Under the pieces are notes generated by a model. It was given only the letters and a program-made list of their open reading frames with translations, did no database searches and was not told where the DNA came from. From positions 7,501 to 71,500 of the forward strand of contig NZ_VKDC01000001.1 in NCBI RefSeq assembly GCF_007097395.1: 64,000 nt of DNA, in the 5' to 3' direction. Shown here in pieces: positions 59,922 to 64,000 of the stretch. Numbering within the stretch: the first letter of the stretch is position 1; every line of letters begins with the position of its first letter. Origin of the DNA: Fulvivirga sp. M361. Its GTDB lineage: Bacteria; Bacteroidota; Bacteroidia; Cytophagales; Cyclobacteriaceae. The position numbers were made by a program, and so were the translations under genes.

Positions 59922-60506
59922 ATGTCAGAGTTCAGTTTGTATTTCCAACTTGGTTTAGAACATATCCTTGATCCAAAAGGGTATGATCACATATTATTCG
60001 TCATTGCCTTATGCGCAATATATGTACCAAGAGATTGGAAAAAGGTTCTAGTATTAGTTACTGCTTTCACTATTGGTCATTCTATCACACTGGCATTAGC
60101 AACGTTGCAGCTTATCAGTTTTAAAACTGAAGTGATTGAATTTCTAATACCTACCACCATTTTAATCACATCCCTTTCTAACCTAGTGCGTAAAGAAAAA
60201 AACTTAAGCAGAGGTAAAGTCCAGATCAATTATGTACTGGCTGTCGTTTTCGGATTGGTACATGGCCTTGGATTTTCTTCTTTCTTAAGGGGTATTCTCG
60301 GCAAAGATCAAAGCATTTTTACCCAGTTATTGGCTTTCAACGTTGGCCTGGAAATTGGCCAAATAATTATTGTGACCCTGTTTATGGTCATGTCATTTAT
60401 CACTGTAGACCTCTTTGGATTAGGTCGGAGAGACTGGAAGATGATCATTTCATCCGCGGTGGGAGGTATCGCTCTCACAATTATGTTAGAAAATAAATAT
60501 TGGTAA
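59922..60506 (+). CDS. HupE/UreJ-family membrane protein
   Basis: 194 residues with about six transmembrane segments. The family histidines appear in GLEHILDPKGYDHILFVIAL, FTIGHSITLALATLQ and FGLVHGLGFSSFLRGIL, consistent with a metal (nickel, cobalt or iron) permease. The DUF6702-like gene is divergent, and the M1 peptidase gene follows after 13 bp, so the last two probably share a transcript. The substrate metal is unknown. Confidence 0.82.
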   Translation: MSEFSLYFQLGLEHILDPKGYDHILFVIALCAIYVPRDWKKVLVLVTAFTIGHSITLALATLQLISFKTEVIEFLIPTTILITSLSNLVRKEKNLSRGKVQINYVLAVVFGLVHGLGFSSFLRGILGKDQSIFTQLLAFNVGLEIGQIIIVTLFMVMSFITVDLFGLGRRDWKMIISSAVGGIALTIMLENKYW

Positions 60507-60519
60507 CTGTCCACAAATT

Positions 60520-62748
60520 ATGAAGAAGAACATCCTAATCTTAATAGCCTCATTTGCTGCTTATGTAGCAATAGCCCAGGAAACGCAATGGCAAGGCAAA
60601 TTCGAGCAACTGGGAACGGATCTGCCTACTCCCAATGAATACCGTACCGGTAGTGGTGCCCCGGGAAGGGCGTACTGGCAGCAAAAGGCTGATTATGACA
60701 TGGAAATTGTGCTTGACGATAAAAAGCAGAGCCTTTCAGGAAAAGAAACCATCACCTATTTCAATAATGCTCCGGACGCACTGAGCTATTTATGGGTACA
60801 ACTTGACCAAAACGTAAGGGAAAAAGAAACTAACACCCTAAAAACACAGTCCACTGCCTTAAGGGATTCACTACCCGCTAAAGCCGCCGCCCAGGCACTG
60901 GGCGTTACAGATTACGACGGCGGCTTCAAAATCAAATCCGTTACAGATGCCACTGGCAAAGCGCTTCCTTATGTGATCAACAAAACTATGATGCGCATAG
61001 ACCTGGAGAAACCTTTAAAAACAGGTGAAAACGTACAATTCGGTATAGAATGGTCCTTTAATATCAATGACCGAATGGAATTGGGAGGCCGGGGAGGAAT
61101 GGAATATTTCCCAAAGGATGACAATTATTTATATACTATAGCCCAGTTCTATCCAAGAATGGCGGTTTATGATGACTATGAAGGATGGCAAAATAAGCAA
61201 TTCCTTGGCAGGGGTGAGTTTGCACTTTCTTTTGGAGACTTTAAAGTAAAAATTACCGTACCGGCAGATCACATTGTAGCTTCTACAGGCACCCTTCAGA
61301 ACCCGAAAGATGTACTCACTAAAACACAACAAGAACGACTGGCTACAGCTCGAAAAACATTTGATAAGCCAGTGATCATTGCTACACAAGAGGAAGCAAT
61401 AGAAAGAGAAAAGTCAAAATCCGATCAACTTAAAACCTGGGTTTATCATGCCGAACAGGTAAGAGATTTTGCATTTGCATCTTCAAGAAAGTTTATTTGG
61501 GATGCACAAGCGGTTAAATTAGGTACTACCACTCCCATGGCAATGTCATATTATCCTAAAGAAGGAAACCCACTTTGGGAAGAGGAGTCTACCAAAGCAG
61601 TGAAAAACACACTGGAAGTCTATTCTAAATATACCATTGATTACCCGTACCCGAAAGCTATCTCCGTTCATGCTGCCAGCATCGGAATGGAGTACCCTAT
61701 GATCTGTTTCAACTTTGGACGGCCTAACGAAGACGGCACCTATTCTAACCGTACTAAATACAGAATGATCGGTGTGATCATACATGAAGTAGGCCATAAT
61801 TTCTTCCCTATGATCATCAACTCGGATGAGCGTCAGTGGACCTGGATGGATGAAGGCCTGAACACATACATCCAATACCGAACGGAGAAAGAGAATTATG
61901 AAAACTTCCCGTCACGCAGGGGCCCCGCACCTTTAATTGTGCCTTACATGAAAATGCAAAGAGACCAGATCCGTCCTATCATGACCAATTCCGAGCAGAT
62001 CATGCAGTTTGGTTGGAACGCTTATGCCAAACCAGCAGCAGCGCTCAATATTCTAAGAGAAACCGTAATGGGCCCTGAACTTTTCGATAAAGCATTTAAA
62101 GAATACGCGCGGCGTTGGGCATTTAAACACCCAAAACCAGCTGACTTTTTCCGTACCATGGAAGATGCATCTGCTGTAGACCTGGATTGGTTTTGGAAAG
62201 GATGGTTTTACACTGTAGACCATGTGGATGTGGGTATCGAAGAGGTGAAATGGTTCAAAATGCGATCAGAAGAACTCAGTATTGAGAACAAGGGTAAAAA
62301 AACCAAAAAAGGAGATCTGAGTGCCAGTTCGGAAAACAATGAAATGATGGATTTTAGCAACGGTCCAGAACCCTTCTCATTGGTAGACACTGACCCCAGG
62401 TACTACGGTGAGTTTAAAAACAGGGTGGACGATAAGGCTATTATGGCAAAATTTGAAAACAAAAATTTCTACCAGGTGAAATTTGAAAACAAGGGTGGAT
62501 TAGTAACTCCTGTTATTGTAGAATTTACCTTTAAAGACGGTAGTACGCAAGTGGAAAAAATACCTGCCGAGATATGGAGGCTCAATGAAAAAGAGGTTAC
62601 CAAAGTTTTCGCCTTTGACAAAGAAGTTACCAATATAGTCTTTGATCCTAACAAAGAGACCGCAGATACGAACGAGGATGACAATGTGTTTCCACGAAAA
62701 AAAGGGGACTCAAAATTTGACCAGTTCAAAAAGAAATCTGGAAAATAA
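60520..62748 (+). CDS. M1-family metallopeptidase (first of a tandem pair)
   Basis: 742 residues: signal peptide (MKKNILILIASFAAYVAIAQ), N-terminal beta domain to about residue 300, catalytic thermolysin-like domain with IIHEVGHNFFP (His422, Glu423, His426) and the third ligand Glu445 in WTWMDEGLNTYIQY, then a helical/beta C-terminal region. The usual GAMEN exopeptidase motif is replaced by GMEYPMICFNFG, as in other Bacteroidota M1-like enzymes. It is a paralogue of the next gene. The hairpin at 62830-62860 separates them. Confidence 0.9.
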   Translation: MKKNILILIASFAAYVAIAQETQWQGKFEQLGTDLPTPNEYRTGSGAPGRAYWQQKADYDMEIVLDDKKQSLSGKETITYFNNAPDALSYLWVQLDQNVREKETNTLKTQSTALRDSLPAKAAAQALGVTDYDGGFKIKSVTDATGKALPYVINKTMMRIDLEKPLKTGENVQFGIEWSFNINDRMELGGRGGMEYFPKDDNYLYTIAQFYPRMAVYDDYEGWQNKQFLGRGEFALSFGDFKVKITVPADHIVASTGTLQNPKDVLTKTQQERLATARKTFDKPVIIATQEEAIEREKSKSDQLKTWVYHAEQVRDFAFASSRKFIWDAQAVKLGTTTPMAMSYYPKEGNPLWEEESTKAVKNTLEVYSKYTIDYPYPKAISVHAASIGMEYPMICFNFGRPNEDGTYSNRTKYRMIGVIIHEVGHNFFPMIINSDERQWTWMDEGLNTYIQYRTEKENYENFPSRRGPAPLIVPYMKMQRDQIRPIMTNSEQIMQFGWNAYAKPAAALNILRETVMGPELFDKAFKEYARRWAFKHPKPADFFRTMEDASAVDLDWFWKGWFYTVDHVDVGIEEVKWFKMRSEELSIENKGKKTKKGDLSASSENNEMMDFSNGPEPFSLVDTDPRYYGEFKNRVDDKAIMAKFENKNFYQVKFENKGGLVTPVIVEFTFKDGSTQVEKIPAEIWRLNEKEVTKVFAFDKEVTNIVFDPNKETADTNEDDNVFPRKKGDSKFDQFKKKSGK

Positions 62749-62829
62749 GCGATCCGGTGGCCCGCTAAGCCATCTGATAAATCTATAATACAATTAAAGA
62801 GACACTATTTTTTGTGTCCGCCCGTTAAG

Positions 62830-62860
62830 AAAAAGGGAACTCGTGTAGGGTTCCCTTTTT
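62830..62860 (+). terminator. intrinsic terminator between the two M1 peptidase genes
   Basis: AAAAAGGGAAC (62830-62840) pairs with GTTCCCTTTTT (62850-62860), an 11-bp stem with a 9-nt loop ending in T residues. It indicates separate transcription of the two M1 genes. Confidence 0.8.
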
Positions 62861-62972
62861 ACTTTCGCTGTGCCTAATAACCATTAGCATAGCTGTAAGT
62901 GGCTTTATGTAATAAAGAGTTACCCCCAGTAGATAAGTTATTAGATTAGTAATTATCTTAAAATGTAATTCA

Positions 62973-64000
62973 ATGAAAAAAATCTTGTCCGCTTCCTTTT
63001 TGCTCATCTTTTTTTCCCAGACCAGTTTTTCGCAACAATGGGGAGGAAAGTTTGAACAGTTAGGAAACACGTTGCCTTCACCCAATTCTTATCGCACCGG
63101 CTCGGGTGCACCGGGTGTGAACTATTGGCAGCAAAGAGCTGATTACAACATAGAAGTAGAGATCAATGATAATACACAGGTATTAACAGGTAACGAGACC
63201 ATCACCTATTATAATCAGTCTCCCGATCAGTTAAGGTATTTATGGGTGCAATTAGATCAAAATGTACGAGCAAAAGGTAATTTGAATGATCAAACCGGTA
63301 ACAGTGCAATTCAGGACTCAGTCCCTGCTAAATTTTTTGAATCACAACTGGGTGAACTCGATTATGACGGTGGCTACAAGATAACAAAAGTGGCTGACAG
63401 TCAAGGCAAGGCGCTACCCCATACTATTAACCGTACCATGATGAGGATTGATCTGCCAAAGCCACTGGACCCGGGACAACAGGTATCCTTTACCATAGAA
63501 TGGTCTTACAATATGTATGATCGGATGCAGATCAGTGGACGTGGAGGCTATGAATATTTTCCTGAGGACGGCAATTATGCTTACACATGTACGCAGTGGT
63601 TTCCTCGTATGGCGGTTTATGATGACTATGAAGGATGGCAAAATAAGCAATTTATAGGTCGGGGTGAGTTTGCTTTGGTTTTTGGTAATTATGAAGTAGA
63701 AATCACTGTGCCGGCCGACCATATCGTAGCGGCCACCGGAGAGCTGCAAAATGCTAAGCAAGTGTTATCAAAAACACAGATCGAGCGTTTTGAAAAAGCC
63801 AGAAAAACATTTGATGCTCCCGTATTTATTGTCACTCAGCAAGAGGCCGAAAAGAATGAAAAGTCCAGGTCAAAAAAGAAGAGTACATGGAAGTTCAAAG
63901 CTACCAACGTAAGGGATTTTGCTTTCACCTCATCCAGAAAATACATATGGGATGCACAGGCGGTGAAACTTCCGACTACCACCCCACTGGCCATGTCTTT
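62973..64000 (+). CDS. M1-family metallopeptidase (second of a tandem pair, 3' end outside window)
   Basis: The ATG at 62973 opens a frame that continues to the window edge (342 codons). A signal peptide (MKKILSASFLLIFFSQTSFS) is followed by QQWGGKFEQLGNTLPSPNSY and YRTGSGAPGVNYWQQRADYN, closely paralleling the upstream M1 protein. Only the N-terminal beta domain and the start of the catalytic domain are inside the window, so the zinc site is not visible. A 44-bp stretch (63609-63652) is identical to 61159-61202. Confidence 0.88.
   Translation, partial: MKKILSASFLLIFFSQTSFSQQWGGKFEQLGNTLPSPNSYRTGSGAPGVNYWQQRADYNIEVEINDNTQVLTGNETITYYNQSPDQLRYLWVQLDQNVRAKGNLNDQTGNSAIQDSVPAKFFESQLGELDYDGGYKITKVADSQGKALPHTINRTMMRIDLPKPLDPGQQVSFTIEWSYNMYDRMQISGRGGYEYFPEDGNYAYTCTQWFPRMAVYDDYEGWQNKQFIGRGEFALVFGNYEVEITVPADHIVAATGELQNAKQVLSKTQIERFEKARKTFDAPVFIVTQQEAEKNEKSRSKKKSTWKFKATNVRDFAFTSSRKYIWDAQAVKLPTTTPLAMS

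Overview
The window looks like a chromosome segment of a Bacteroidota bacterium, most likely a Cytophagales-type organism. The evidence is a SusC/SusD pair, -33/-7 promoters of the TTG(N19)TAnnTTTG type in front of rpmH and a tRNA gene, low-GC coding sequence, many signal-peptide and lipoprotein genes, and families typical of the phylum (DUF6515-like, DUF6702-like, M61 and tandem M1 peptidases, HupE/UreJ, sCache-GAF proteins). The genus is not determined.

Layout. 1-8.6 kb: rpmH-rnpA-S41 protease cluster, M61 peptidase, a secreted caspase-like protein, a PfkB kinase, a glycerophosphodiesterase, a DUF6515-like protein and tRNA-Val(GAC). 8.8-18.9 kb: a permease-prefix fragment, a lipoprotein-SusD-SusC operon, a LuxR-type regulator with a degenerate receiver, an orphan PadR regulator, an MFS transporter and a thioredoxin-like protein. 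Two divergent copies of a roughly 270-330 bp noncoding repeat lie at 4.05 and 15.85 kb. 19-33.5 kb: a DPP-IV-like peptidase, a compact ferric-reductase/Rieske operon containing a 39-residue membrane protein, a cyclase-domain protein, and an RND efflux operon framed by two TetR genes with matching operator palindromes. 33.7-35.7 kb: alpha carbonic anhydrase and a Gfo/Idh/MocA oxidoreductase.

35.8-50.1 kb is an accessory island. It begins at a 3'-half tRNA-Val remnant plus terminator and ends at a rearrangement scar joining two truncated genes. It holds a split HipBST-type kinase system, a small membrane-protein pair, decayed gene fragments, and an RNA-repair locus: RtcB ligase, two RlaP-like nucleotidyltransferases, an ERI1-like 3'-5' exonuclease, a large TerD-like protein, and a divergent regulator in which a WYL transcription factor is fused to a phytanoyl-CoA-dioxygenase-like Fe(II)/2-oxoglutarate domain.

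The most striking feature is a five-unit tandem array of structured RNAs (44659-45062) inside this locus. Every unit has the skeleton GG-ACTA-[N8]-TTCCTTC ... ATA-[N8']-RATTH-CC. The N8 helix and the flanking outer helix differ in every unit but stay complementary. Unit payloads resemble tRNA pieces, including a circularly permuted tRNA body in unit 3. Upstream in the same predicted transcript are a tRNA-Tyr-like gene and a 207-nt RNA with tRNA-like ends. A 20-bp imperfect palindrome, differing by one base, sits at the same distance from a -7-like element in front of both halves of the locus and is the likely operator of the WYL fusion protein.

50.5-64 kb: sCache-HAMP-GAF sensor, YiaA-like protein, Crp/Fnr regulator, 2H phosphoesterase, beta-helix repeat lipoprotein, small beta-barrel, an ECF sigma/anti-sigma-like pair, DUF6702-like protein, HupE/UreJ, and two tandem M1 peptidases (the second cut by the window end).
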